Source: Arthrobacter sp. QXT-31 (GTDB taxonomy: Bacteria; Actinomycetota; Actinomycetes; Actinomycetales; Micrococcaceae). Taken from it: DNA of 64,000 bases. The DNA lies in the NCBI RefSeq assembly GCF_001969265.1, contig NZ_CP019304.1, positions 806,001 to 870,000 of the forward strand, written 5' to 3'. A program made the position numbers and the translations under genes. Below are positions 39,264-48,446 of the stretch, in pieces (the first letter of the stretch is position 1; each line of letters opens with the position of its first letter). The notes below the pieces were generated by a model that was given only the letters and a program-made list of their open reading frames with translations, made no database searches and was not told the origin of the DNA.

Positions 39264-40931
39264 ATGTCCAACACCGAACTGCCGTCCCAGGGCCTCCTGA
39301 CGGATCCCGTCCGCAACCCGTCGAGCGCTACTGAACCTGTCCGCACCAAGCGTGCGTTCCTGCTGATCCTGCTCACGCTGCTGGTGCCCGGCAGCGCCCA
39401 GATCGTGGCCGGGGACCGCAAGCTTGGCCGGACCGCCCTGCGCGTGACGCTCAGCGCCTGGCTGCTCGCCGTCCTGGCCCTGGTACTGCTGTTCATCAAC
39501 CGGACCCTGCTGATCAACATCATCACCAATCCGGTGGCCTCGCTGCTCATCATCCTGGTCCTTACCGCCCTGGCGGTGGGCTGGCTGGTGCTGTTCATCA
39601 ACACCCTGCGGCTCATCCGGCCGGTGCTGCTGCCCGCCCGGACGCGTCCCGCCGTCGTGATTGCGCTTGTCCTGGCCATGGTGGCCAGCAGCGGATCGCT
39701 GGGCTACGCCGCCTACCTGCTCAACGTGAGCCGAAACGCGATCGGAAGCATCTTCAACGCCGGACCGGCCATCGACCCGGTGGACGGGCGCTACAACTTC
39801 CTCATGATGGGCGGCGACGCCGGGGCGGACCGCACCGGGCGCCGGCCGGACAGCCTGTCCGTGCTGAGCGTTGATGCCGAAACCGGCCAGACGGCCATCA
39901 TCTCCGTGCCGCGGAACCTGCAGAACGCGCGGTTCAGCGAGGGCTCGCCCATGCTGCAGGTCTATCCCGACGGCTACAACTGCGGGGACGAGTGCCTCAT
40001 CAACGCCATCAACACCGAGGTCACCAACGAGCACAAGGACCTGTACCCGGGCATTGCAGACCCCGGCGCGCAGGCCACGCTGGAAGCGGTGTCCGGCACA
40101 CTCGGCATCACCGTTCAGGCGTACGTGCTGGTGGACATGGACGGGTTCGCCAAGCTGATTGACGCGATGGGCGGCATCCGGATCAAGGCAGGCGGCTGGG
40201 TTCCCATCAGCGGCGACATGGTCGACGAGGCCAACGGCATCCACGGCATGCCCCTGGGCTGGATTCCCGCCGGCGAACAGAAGCTCGACGGCTACCACGC
40301 CCTCTGGTACGGCCGCTCCCGCGAATTCGTGGACGACTACGCCCGGATCCAGCGCCAGCAGTGCGTCCAGCAGGCCATGCTGAAGCAGCTTGACCCCGCC
40401 ACCCTGCTGGCCAAGTTCGAGGACATCGCCAACGCCGGCACCAAGGTGGTTGACTCCAACATTTCCTCCAGTCAGCTCGGAAGTTTCGTGGACCTCGCCA
40501 TGAAGGCCAAGGGCAAGGACATCAAGCGGCTCACCATCGGGCCGCCGGACTTCGACGCGTCCTTCTCCACGGTGCCTGACTTCGATATCATCCATGACCG
40601 GGTCCAGAAGCTCCTCGCTTCCGCCAGCTCCGAATCGTCGCCGGCCGCGGCACCGGCCGGTACGGTACCGGATGGCACCGCACCGGCCGACACCGTGCTG
40701 CAGCCGGGCTCGCTGCCCGGCAACGGGCTTTCCGCCGTGGGCCCCCTGGCGGGTCTTCCGGCCACCACCCCGGCGCCGGCACCGTCGTCGCCGTCGGACT
40801 TCACTCCGGTGACCACCACCCCGGAGGGCGAACCGATCACGGAAGAAATGCTGAACCAGTTCAAGCGTGAGGGCAACGAACAGGCCATCCGCGACCTGGT
40901 GGCCACGAACGGCCAGTGCGCACCGCTTTGA
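39264..40931 (+). CDS. LytR-CpsA-Psr (LCP) family ligase
   Basis: 555-aa enzyme that transfers lipid-linked polymers onto peptidoglycan. Three to four membrane helices at about 28-155 precede the extracellular LCP catalytic domain with MMGGDAGADRTGRRPDSLSVLSVD, SVPRNLQNARF and the arginine-rich YGRSREFVDDYARIQRQQC. A low-complexity alanine/proline tail follows. It lies 9 nt after purE and upstream of manA and a FemX-like gene, a cell-wall group. Confidence 0.9.
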   Translation: MSNTELPSQGLLTDPVRNPSSATEPVRTKRAFLLILLTLLVPGSAQIVAGDRKLGRTALRVTLSAWLLAVLALVLLFINRTLLINIITNPVASLLIILVLTALAVGWLVLFINTLRLIRPVLLPARTRPAVVIALVLAMVASSGSLGYAAYLLNVSRNAIGSIFNAGPAIDPVDGRYNFLMMGGDAGADRTGRRPDSLSVLSVDAETGQTAIISVPRNLQNARFSEGSPMLQVYPDGYNCGDECLINAINTEVTNEHKDLYPGIADPGAQATLEAVSGTLGITVQAYVLVDMDGFAKLIDAMGGIRIKAGGWVPISGDMVDEANGIHGMPLGWIPAGEQKLDGYHALWYGRSREFVDDYARIQRQQCVQQAMLKQLDPATLLAKFEDIANAGTKVVDSNISSSQLGSFVDLAMKAKGKDIKRLTIGPPDFDASFSTVPDFDIIHDRVQKLLASASSESSPAAAPAGTVPDGTAPADTVLQPGSLPGNGLSAVGPLAGLPATTPAPAPSSPSDFTPVTTTPEGEPITEEMLNQFKREGNEQAIRDLVATNGQCAPL

Positions 40932-40966
40932 ACAACACGTACAGCAAAAGAGGGGGAACACCAGGC

Positions 40967-42217
40967 ATGTACCAGATAGAAAATATCCTGCGTCCGTATG
41001 CGTGGGGATCGACGACGGCGATCGCCGGCCTGCTGGGCCGGCCGGAGTCCGGCGGTCCGGAGGCCGAGCTGTGGATCGGGGCGCATCCTGACTCGCCGTC
41101 GGTGGCCACCCGGCCGGACGGCACAACGACGCCGCTGGACGCACTCATCGCTGAGGACCCGGAACACTTTCTGGGGGCAGCTTCGGTGGCCGAATTCGGT
41201 CCCCGGCTGCCGTTCCTGGCCAAGCTCCTCGCCTCGGCGAAGCCGCTGTCGCTGCAGGTCCACCCGAGCCTTGAGCAGGCCCGTGCCGGTTACGCCCGCG
41301 AAAACGCCGCCGGCATCCCGGCCAACGCAGCGAACCGGAACTACCACGACGACAACCACAAGCCCGAGATGATTTTCGCGCTGACACCATTCGAGTCGCT
41401 GTGCGGCTTTCGTGACCCGGAAAAGTCCCGGGACATCTTTCTGCACCTGGCCGGCTGCCTCGAGCTTCCGGGGGACGGCGTCCCGCAGGTGCTGAAGGCG
41501 GTGATTGACGACCTCTCGCAGCCCGACGAGGCCGCAGCGCTTCGTTCGGCGTTTGAACGGCTGATTGCGGGCGGTGAGGACGTCCGGGAGGCGACGTCGC
41601 GGGTGGTCGACGTGCTGGCCGCCGGGGCGCCCATGGCGCCCTATCAGCGGGAACTGTCCACGGTGCTAAGCCTTAACAGCGAGTACCCGGGCGATCCCGG
41701 CGTGCTAATCTCCCTGCTGCTCAACCGGCTGTCCCTGGAACCCGGGGAGGCCGCCTACCTGCCAGCAGGCAAGGTCCACGCCTATCTGCACGGGCTGGGC
41801 GTGGAGGTGATGGCGTCCTCGGACAACGTGCTCCGCGGCGGGCTGACGCCCAAGTTCATCGACGTTCCCGAGTTGCTTAACACGATCAGGTTCGAATCGG
41901 TGGACTTTCCCATGCTCCAGAGGGAGACGACCGAACTTGGGCAGGAGCTGTACCGTCCGCCGTTCCGGGAGTTCCAGCTCCAGCGGATCGAGCTGCAGCC
42001 GGACGGTTCGCCGGTTCCGCTGGCGCAGTCGGGCGCCGCGGTGATCATCGTCATCGCCGGTTCGGTGTATCTGGACTCGCCCAAGGGCGACCTGCAGCTG
42101 GACCGCGGGGCAAGTGCCTTCCTGCCGGCCTCGGACGAGCCTGTCAATGTCCACCCGGTGTCCGGGTCCACGGAGAACGCCGTGGCCTTCGCCGTGACCA
42201 CATCCATGAGGACCTAA
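40967..42217 (+). CDS. manA: Mannose-6-phosphate isomerase, class I
   Basis: Zinc enzyme interconverting fructose-6-P and mannose-6-P, feeding mannosylation such as by Pmt and the envelope glycosyltransferases in this window. The 416-aa protein has IENILRPYAWGS, SLQVHPSLEQA and NHKPEMIFALTPFESLCGF with metal-binding His/Glu, and LPAGKVHAYLHGLGVEVMASSDN. ATG 40967 follows AGAGGGGG. In mycobacteria manA is near ahcY and manB; here it stands apart from both. Confidence 0.93.
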   Translation: MYQIENILRPYAWGSTTAIAGLLGRPESGGPEAELWIGAHPDSPSVATRPDGTTTPLDALIAEDPEHFLGAASVAEFGPRLPFLAKLLASAKPLSLQVHPSLEQARAGYARENAAGIPANAANRNYHDDNHKPEMIFALTPFESLCGFRDPEKSRDIFLHLAGCLELPGDGVPQVLKAVIDDLSQPDEAAALRSAFERLIAGGEDVREATSRVVDVLAAGAPMAPYQRELSTVLSLNSEYPGDPGVLISLLLNRLSLEPGEAAYLPAGKVHAYLHGLGVEVMASSDNVLRGGLTPKFIDVPELLNTIRFESVDFPMLQRETTELGQELYRPPFREFQLQRIELQPDGSPVPLAQSGAAVIIVIAGSVYLDSPKGDLQLDRGASAFLPASDEPVNVHPVSGSTENAVAFAVTTSMRT

Positions 42218-42223
42218 ATTACT

Positions 42224-43186
42224 GTGGAGTACTTCCTGCAAACGAAAGCCTGGGAGGATTTCCAGAAGTCGCTGGGACGCCGGGTGCACCGGCAGTCCGG
42301 GCCCGGCTGGAGCTTCCTGGCGATCGAGGAAAAGAACCCGGCCGGCAAGGTGCTGTACGCGCCCTACGGGCCGGTGGCGGAGTCGGTGGCGGCCTTTGAC
42401 GCGGCGCTGGCGGCCCTCCGCGGGCTGGCGAAGTCCTGCGGCGCCGTCTTTGTCCGGATCGAGCCGGCGACGGCCGGCCTCGATGCCGGCGGCGCCGCGG
42501 ACCAGTTGCGGAGCCGGGGCCTGCAGCCTGCCCCGGTGAACCAGCAGCCCGAGCTGAGCTGGATCGTGGACCTGGACCGGGACTTCAAGGAGGTCCTGGC
42601 CGACATGAAGCCGGTCAACCGAAACCTGTACCGGAACATCCACAAGAAGGGCGTCACGTTCCGCGCCACGCAGGATCCGGCAGACATCCGGGTCCTCCTG
42701 AATTTCCTGCACATGACGGCGCGGCGAAACGGGTTCAAACCGCAAAGCGACGAGTACCTGACGCAGGTGGCCGAGTCCCTGATGCCGGCCGGCGCTGCGA
42801 CCCTGTTCATCGCCGACCTCCACGGCGGCCCGGTGGCGGCAGCACTCGCGTACGACTCCGCGGACACCCGGACGTACGCCCACGCCGCGATGGACGACAC
42901 CCACCGCAAGCTCAGCGCGGGCATTCCCCTCCTGGTGACCCTGATGGCCGATGCCCAGGAAAAGGGCCTCAAGCACGTGGACCTGTGGGGCGTGGCCCCG
43001 GCCGACCAGCCCGACCACAAATGGGCAGGTTTCACCGCGTTCAAAAAGTCGTTCGGGGGGCGCGAGATCGCGTACCCCGGAACATGGGACCTGCCCGTCA
43101 ACCGGCCCCGCTACGCGGCCTACCAGCTGGCCCGCAAACTCCGCGACCGCATCAAGTCCCTCATCCGGCGCCCCTCTTCCTCCTGA
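42224..43186 (+). CDS. FemX/FemAB-like peptidoglycan bridge peptidyltransferase
   Basis: 320-aa GNAT-fold enzyme adding the first amino acid(s) of the interpeptide bridge to lipid II, using aminoacyl-tRNA. The N-terminal QTKAWEDFQKSLGRRVHR, then MKPVNRNLYRNIHKKGVTF and YAHAAMDDTHRKLSAGIPLL, and the C-terminal DLWGVAPADQPDHKWAGFTAFKKSFGG are family signatures. The start is GTG, 6 nt after manA. The 24-nt repeat array begins 10 bp after its stop. Confidence 0.9.
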   Translation: MEYFLQTKAWEDFQKSLGRRVHRQSGPGWSFLAIEEKNPAGKVLYAPYGPVAESVAAFDAALAALRGLAKSCGAVFVRIEPATAGLDAGGAADQLRSRGLQPAPVNQQPELSWIVDLDRDFKEVLADMKPVNRNLYRNIHKKGVTFRATQDPADIRVLLNFLHMTARRNGFKPQSDEYLTQVAESLMPAGAATLFIADLHGGPVAAALAYDSADTRTYAHAAMDDTHRKLSAGIPLLVTLMADAQEKGLKHVDLWGVAPADQPDHKWAGFTAFKKSFGGREIAYPGTWDLPVNRPRYAAYQLARKLRDRIKSLIRRPSSS

Positions 43187-43195
43187 CCGCGCTGG

Positions 43196-43387
43196 GCGCG
43201 AACGTACACTTGTGGCCCCGCGCCGGAGCGCGAACGTACACTTGTGGCCCCTCGGTGGAGCGCGAACGTACACTTGTGGCCCCTCGCCGGAGCGCGAACG
43301 TACACTTGTGGCCCCTCGCCGGAGCGCGAACGTACACTTGTGGCCCCGATTTCCCGCCGAACTGGGGCCACAAGTGTACGTTCGCGT
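43196..43387. repeat. 24-nt repeat array with 32-bp period (site B)
   Basis: Five forward copies of the 24-nt core start at 43196, 43228, 43260, 43292 and 43324, exactly 32 bp apart. The 8-nt spacers are GCGCCGGA, TCGGTGGA, TCGCCGGA and TCGCCGGA. A sixth, reversed copy lies at 43364-43387 (last base changed) after a 16-nt spacer, so the final two form a hairpin. All six have C at core position 14. The core is GCGCGAACGTAC followed by ASTTGTGGCCCC (S is C or G). Confidence 0.97.
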
Positions 43388-44144
43388 GCGCTCCCTGGTT
43401 TGTGCCTGTGGATAACCTCCCGAGACGCACCTGCCCGTTGGACACTGAAGCATGGGTCTCTCACCTCTGCCCCCGGACTTGGTCGCCGGATCATTCACAT
43501 CCTCGGACGCTGCCGCGAGTGGTGTAACCCGGAAACGCCAGCGCCAGCCGGACTTGGCCATTCCTTCGCGCGGGATCCGGGTTCCACTCGGAGGAGAGGC
43601 CACCACAGCCGCTAACTTGCGCGCCTATTCCGCTCTCGATGACGCTTCCACCCTCACCCACCACTCCGGGGCGCGGATCTGGGGTTATGGCCTTCCGGCA
43701 TGGATGCAGGAGGACTGGAGAATCCACGTCGCGCGCGAGAGAGATGCCAGCAAGCCGAGGCGGCGAAACGTCGTTGGTCACCGCATGACTTTCAAACCCG
43801 GCGAGGTGGTGATCCACGACGGCGTCCGGGTCACCTCGCCGGCAAGGACGTGGCTTGACCTCGCGGGCCTGCTCAACGTTGACGAACTGATCGCAGCGGG
43901 TGATTGTAAGCGGCAACTTTAAACTGACCGGAGACGGCAAATTTGATTGACCGTTCGCGGCAGTGGTTTTGACCAGTGGCGGCAAGCATTTTTGGACAGT
44001 AGCGGGCCACCCGTGGGTGGCTGGGCGTGCTGGGATTCCTCTTGTCCATCCCTCGTGTCGTTACGGGGAGAGCCCCTTCCTTCCGCGGTGAAATGGCGAT
44101 GCCAATCGTGTATTTCACCCGTTGCGGGAAGGAGGGGGCTCGTT

Positions 44145-45698
44145 GTGAAGTCTCCAGGAGAGTTCATGGAAATATTAGCTGCTTACGATCTGACCCGGTC
44201 ATACCGGGATGCCGCGAAAATCTGCGGCGTCTCACACAACACGGTGCGCTCTTACGTGAAAGCCCGTCAGGAAGGCGCGCAGGCGCCGGTGGCCCGGCAA
44301 CGCGGCCGGATGACCGACCCGTTCCTGCCTCAGATGATCTCTTGGGTTGAGCAGTCCCGCGGAAAGATCCGCGGGGATGTCGTGCATGAGAAGCTCCGGG
44401 CTTTGGGGTTCACCGGGTGTGAGCGGACGACCAGGACCACTCTTGCTGAGTTGAAGGCGAAATACCGGGCCCGGAGCGTGCGGGTGCACCGGCCGTGGAC
44501 GCCGGAGCCGGGTCTCTGGCTCGAGTATGACTACGGCGACGGGCCCGTCGTTGGTGGTGTGAAGACGGTTTTGTTCGTGGCCTGGCTGGCCTTCTCACGG
44601 TTCCGGGTCGTGATCGCGTTGCGGGATAAGACCATGCCGAGTGTGTTCGCCGCCCTCGACCGGACCTTCCGCCTGATCGGCGGGGTTCCGACCTACATTT
44701 TGACCGATAACGAGAAGACCGTCACGGTCGAGCACGTCGCCGGGATCCCTGTCCGCAACCACCAGATCGTGGCGTTCACCAGGCATTACTCGACGTCGTT
44801 GCAGACCTGCCTGCCGGCAGACCCTGCCTCCAAGGGCGGGGTGGAGAATGCGGTCAAGATCGCCAAGGCCGATCTCGTCCCCAAAGACACCAACCTGCTG
44901 CCCGAATACCGGTCGTTCGGCGAGCTGGAGGCTGCATGTGAGGCATTCATGGAGGAGGTGAACTCGCGGGTGCACCGGGCCACGTTGGAGATCCCGAAGG
45001 ACATGCTGCAGGTGATCGAAGGCCCCAGGTTGCATCCGGTCCCGGCGACCCCGGTGACCGCGAGTTTCGGCCAGACCCGTCAGGTTCCGCCGAACACGCC
45101 CATGATCACCTTCGCCCAGTCCCGGTATTCGGTCCCGCACACCCTGATGGGGCAGATGGTGTGGGTGCGCGGCACCGACACCGAAGTGATCATCGTCCAC
45201 GTAGATGCGACCGGACCGGTCGAGGTCGCACGCCACAAGCTCACCCGTCCCGGAACCCCCGCGATTATCGACGACCACTTCCCGCCCGCCCCCGCCGGCG
45301 CCCTGGAGCGGGTGATCCGCCCGACGAACACTGCCGAGGAAGAATTCCTGGCCCTCGGCGCCGGCGCCGCGCTTTGGCTCAAGGAAGCCGCCGCCGCCGG
45401 AACCCAGAAGATCAGGCACAAAATGGAACGCGCCGTCACCCTGGCCAAGGTCCTCGGCGCCGACGAGGTCGACAAAGGCCTCGGCGCGGCAGCAGTGCAT
45501 CAGCGCTTCACCCACGAGGACCTGCTCTCCATCGTCAACACCGGCAGCGCGGCAGGCCACACAACCAGCACCACCCACACCGTCACAGACCAGGACCGGT
45601 GGTTGAGCCAGGGCACCAGCGCATGGGCCAGCTTCGGCACCACACCCATCGCCGCCACCAGTGACGAAGACCTTGAAGGAGCCATCGATGAGCACTAA
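44145..45698 (+). CDS. istA: IS21-family transposase IstA
   Basis: 517-aa DDE transposase. The N-terminal helix-turn-helix (SYRDAAKICGVSHNTVRSYVKAR) is followed by the catalytic core: LEYDYGDGP, YILTDNEKTV and the Glu-bearing KGGVENAVKIAKADLVP. The C-terminus has the IstA beta-barrel region (YSVPHTLMGQMVWVRG). GTG 44145 is selected because GGAAGGAGGGGG precedes it; upstream in-frame codons run into the left end of the element. It overlaps istB by 11 nt. Confidence 0.92.
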   Translation: MKSPGEFMEILAAYDLTRSYRDAAKICGVSHNTVRSYVKARQEGAQAPVARQRGRMTDPFLPQMISWVEQSRGKIRGDVVHEKLRALGFTGCERTTRTTLAELKAKYRARSVRVHRPWTPEPGLWLEYDYGDGPVVGGVKTVLFVAWLAFSRFRVVIALRDKTMPSVFAALDRTFRLIGGVPTYILTDNEKTVTVEHVAGIPVRNHQIVAFTRHYSTSLQTCLPADPASKGGVENAVKIAKADLVPKDTNLLPEYRSFGELEAACEAFMEEVNSRVHRATLEIPKDMLQVIEGPRLHPVPATPVTASFGQTRQVPPNTPMITFAQSRYSVPHTLMGQMVWVRGTDTEVIIVHVDATGPVEVARHKLTRPGTPAIIDDHFPPAPAGALERVIRPTNTAEEEFLALGAGAALWLKEAAAAGTQKIRHKMERAVTLAKVLGADEVDKGLGAAAVHQRFTHEDLLSIVNTGSAAGHTTSTTHTVTDQDRWLSQGTSAWASFGTTPIAATSDEDLEGAIDEH

Positions 45699-46476
45699 CA
45701 CCATGACCCCGCCCCTGGCCGACACGTCCGTAGAGAACGTGATCGCGCTGATGCGCACCACCCGGATGCCGCACGCCCGCGCTGTCGTCGCCGACGTCCT
45801 GGCCACCGCGAAAGCCCAACGCTGGGACCCCACCGAAGTCGTGCGCGTCCTGCTCGAAGCCGAAGCCACCGGCCGGAACGCCTCGATGCTCGCCACCCGC
45901 CGCAAACGCGCCGGCTTCCCCACCGGGAAGACCTTCGACGTCTGGGACGAAGCCCTCTCCACCCTCCCGCCGGCAACAACATCGTTTCTGCGGACCCTGG
46001 AATGGGTCCGGCGGCGTGAAAACCTGATTGCCTGCGGGCCCTCCGGCACCGGCAAGACCCTGCTCCTGGAAGCGCTCGGCCAGCAAGCCATCGACCAAGG
46101 CATGTCCGTGTCCTGGCTCAGCATGGAAGACCTCGGCGCCCTTGTCCGCCGGCACCGCATCGATGACAGCGTCAACAAAGCCATCACCCGGGCCACCAAC
46201 GTCGACCTGATCTGCATTGACGACATAGGCCTCTTGCCGGTTTCTGCCGACGCCGCCGAGGGCTTCTACCGCGTCGTCGAGGCCTCCTACGAGAAACGCT
46301 CCCTGGCGATCAGCTCGAACATCCACCCCTCCGGATTCGACGAGCTCATGCCCAAAACCATCGCCACCGCAACCGTGGACCGGCTCATGCACCACGCCCA
46401 CCTCTGCCAAACCAGCGGCGAGTCCGTCCGGCTCATGCAAGCCCAAAACGGGAAAGGAACCCGCCCCATGAACTAA
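45688..46476 (+). CDS. istB: IS21-family helper ATPase IstB
   Basis: 262-aa AAA+ DnaC-like protein that assembles the target complex for IstA. Walker A GPSGTGKTLLLEALG, Walker B LICIDDIGLLPVS, sensor region AISSNIHPSGFDEL and the C-terminal HHAHLCQTSGESVRL are complete. ATG 45688 follows GAAGGAG and overlaps the istA stop. Confidence 0.94.
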   Translation: MSTNTMTPPLADTSVENVIALMRTTRMPHARAVVADVLATAKAQRWDPTEVVRVLLEAEATGRNASMLATRRKRAGFPTGKTFDVWDEALSTLPPATTSFLRTLEWVRRRENLIACGPSGTGKTLLLEALGQQAIDQGMSVSWLSMEDLGALVRRHRIDDSVNKAITRATNVDLICIDDIGLLPVSADAAEGFYRVVEASYEKRSLAISSNIHPSGFDELMPKTIATATVDRLMHHAHLCQTSGESVRLMQAQNGKGTRPMN

Positions 46477-47138
46477 CCCAAAACCGGTCAGGCGCCCCCA
46501 CCAACCCGGCACGCCCGGGGCACCTGACGCTGTCCAAAAATACTTGCCGCCACCGGTCAATCACCTGCCGCCAACGGGCAAACCAACATGCCGCCACCGG
46601 TCATTTCTAGGCTGCCGTTGACAGGTGATTCGGCGGTGCTTGCCCACGGATCCGACTTCCCGGTACCGCGAACTCCCCTGACAACGATTTACGACCTGCA
46701 CCGCATGGTGGCTTCGCATCCTGGCATGCGGGGAATTAAGACGGCGCGGCTCGCCCTTCCAGAAATACGCGTTGGAGCCGATTCACCCCAAGAGACCAAA
46801 ATGAGGCTCATTCTTGCCCGCACCAAGCTCGGCGAGCCGGTTCTGAACCATGTCATCCGCAACTCCTGGGGTCAGCCTGCGGTCTGGCCGGACGCTGCCT
46901 ATCCGGAACACCGTCTGGCGCTGCAATATGACGGCGGGCATCATTCGGATCCAGTACAGGCGGCACGTGACAGGAAACGCCAGGAAGTCACGGAGCGCCT
47001 GGGGTGGACCGAACTCCGAATTTTCAAGGACGATCTCGACGGCGATAAGCCGTTCGTCGTCGAAAAGGTCAGGGCAACATTGCAGGGGCTGCTGCGGCGC
47101 CAGGCATCAGGAACCTGGGGCTCCGCCCCGTGAGGAAA

Positions 47139-47202
47139 GCGCGAACGTACAGTTGTGGCCCCAAATCCGATTGGAAATGGGGCCACAACTGTACGTTCGC
47201 GC
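47139..47202. repeat. 24-nt repeat, inverted pair (site C)
   Basis: A forward core at 47139-47162 and a reverse core at 47179-47202 are perfect 24-bp complements (G at position 14 in both), separated by a 16-nt spacer; A47138/T47203 extend the stem. The spacer (AAATCCGATTGGAAAT) resembles that of site A. It begins 5 bp after the DUF559 stop and ends 11 bp before the glpX stop, in a convergent gap. Confidence 0.97.
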
Positions 47203-47213
47203 TGGAAGGGGGG

Positions 47214-48251
47214 CTAGCTCTTGCGGGCGTAGCCTTCCCACTTGCTGGCCTGGTGCTCGCCGTCCACGAAGCGGATGGTGCCGGACTTGGAGCGCATGAC
47301 GATCGACTGCGTCATGACCTTCTCCTTGTTGTACCGGACGCCGCGGAGGAGGTCGCCGTCGGTGATGCCGGTGGCGGCGAAGTAGCAGTTGTCGCTGGTG
47401 ACGAGGTCGTTGGTGGACAGGACCCGCTCGAGGTCGTGGCCGGCGTCGATCGCCTTCTGCTTCTCGTCGTCGCTCGTGGGCCACAGCCGGCCCTGGATCA
47501 CGCCGCCGAGGGACTTGATGGCACAGGCCGCCACGATGCCTTCCGGGGTGCCGCCGATGCCCATGAGGGCGTCCACGCCGGTGCCGGAGCGGGCAGCCGC
47601 GATGGCACCTGCGACGTCGCCGTCCATGATGAACTTGGTGCGCGCGCCGGCTTCGCGGATCTCCTCCACCAGCGGGCGGTGGCGGTCACGGTCCAGGATC
47701 ATGACGTTGAGCTGGTTGACCTTCACGCCCTTGGCCTTGGCGATCAGGTGCAGGTTCTGCTTGACCGGCAGGCGCAGGTCCACCATGTCTGCGGCCTCGG
47801 GACCGGTGACCAGCTTCTCCATGTAGAACACGGCGGAGGGGTCGAACATGGAGCCGCGCTCAGCGACGGCCAGGACTGCCAGCGCGTTGTTGATGCCGAG
47901 GGCGGTCAGGCGGGTTCCGTCGATGGGATCGACGGCGACATCGCACTCGGGGCCGGTGCCGTCACCCACCTGTTCGCCGTTGAACAGCATCGGGGCCTCG
48001 TCCTTTTCGCCTTCGCCGATGACCACGACGCCGTTGAAGTGCACCGTCTGAAGGAAGGAACGCATGGCGTCGACGGCGGCACCGTCCGCCTTGTTCTTGT
48101 CGCCGAATCCCACCCAGTGGCCACCGGCGATGGCGGCGGCTTCGGTAACGCGGACGAGTTCAAGGGCGAGGTTGCGGTCCGGCTCGTCGGTTCCGACGGC
48201 GAGCGACGGAGAAAGCGTTGAGTACTTCTGGCTGATGGACGCTGATGACAC
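47214..48251 (-). CDS. glpX: Class II fructose-1,6-bisphosphatase
   Basis: Gluconeogenic enzyme hydrolysing FBP to F6P. The 345-aa protein has GDKNKADGAAVDAMR, VVIGEGEKDEAPMLFNGE (metal-binding Glu/Asp), DPIDGTRLTALGINNALAVLA and ALMGIGGTPEGI. The GTG start has GAAGAGG upstream. It is divergent from the DUF4245 gene, with carbonic anhydrase and fumC beyond, matching Rv1098c-Rv1100 order in mycobacteria as recalled. Confidence 0.96.
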   Translation of the reverse strand: MSSASISQKYSTLSPSLAVGTDEPDRNLALELVRVTEAAAIAGGHWVGFGDKNKADGAAVDAMRSFLQTVHFNGVVVIGEGEKDEAPMLFNGEQVGDGTGPECDVAVDPIDGTRLTALGINNALAVLAVAERGSMFDPSAVFYMEKLVTGPEAADMVDLRLPVKQNLHLIAKAKGVKVNQLNVMILDRDRHRPLVEEIREAGARTKFIMDGDVAGAIAAARSGTGVDALMGIGGTPEGIVAACAIKSLGGVIQGRLWPTSDDEKQKAIDAGHDLERVLSTNDLVTSDNCYFAATGITDGDLLRGVRYNKEKVMTQSIVMRSKSGTIRFVDGEHQASKWEGYARKS

Positions 48252-48446
48252 GTGAACCTCTTCTTCGAGTGGCGATCATTGAACCCGCGAGGCCTGAGTA
48301 GACCATCGCGGTGATTCCTCTGTAACTGATCATAGTCGTGGCGCGGGCTCTCCGGCGGCGGATGACCGCACCCCGTAACGGACGGCTGGCCTCACCCCCC
48401 GGGCTTCGAATGTGAGTTCGGACCCCGCATGCGCGACTATAGAAGG

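Larger units (their letters stand above)
43905..46623 (+). mobile_element. Complete IS21-family insertion sequence
   Basis: 2719-bp element with imperfect ends TGTAAGCGGCAACTTTAAAC at left and, reading inward on the other strand, TGTCAACGGCAGCCTAGAAA at right, both beginning with TG. A 6-bp target duplication GGTGAT sits at 43899-43904 and 46624-46629. Internal subterminal repeats are shared (TTGACC, GTGGCGGCAAG, ATTTTTGGACAG at about 43968-44000 and inverted at about 46530-46562). It carries intact istA and istB. Identity of the TSD copies suggests recent insertion. Confidence 0.95.
43452..47133 (+). pseudogene. DUF559/AbiEi-like nuclease gene, split by IS21 element
   Basis: The 5' part (43452-43904, 151 codons) and 3' part (46630-47133) join in frame when the IS21 element and one GGTGAT copy are removed, giving 318 aa. 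The N-terminal part resembles the winged-helix AbiEi-type region (TLTHHSGARIWGYGLP, VIHDGVRVTSPARTWLDLAG). The C-terminal part is the DUF559 PD-(D/E)XK-like domain (LALQYDGGHHSDPVQAARD, RLGWTELRIF). The interrupted gene is probably inactive. It is flanked by 24-nt repeats on both sides (sites B and C). What such proteins do is unknown; the fold suggests a DNA endonuclease. Confidence 0.92.

Noticed and set aside
38502..41144. 880-aa minus-strand ORF
   Set aside because: Antisense shadow covering purE and the LCP gene, with no ribosome site or recognisable domain.
43196..43387. CRISPR array
   Set aside because: The units are regular, but the intervening segments are only 8 nt and partly identical, far too short for spacers, and there are no cas genes.
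46588..47133. Separate DUF559 gene starting inside the IS21 end
   Set aside because: The first codons lie in the element terminus; the frame joins exactly to the upstream fragment after removal of the element.
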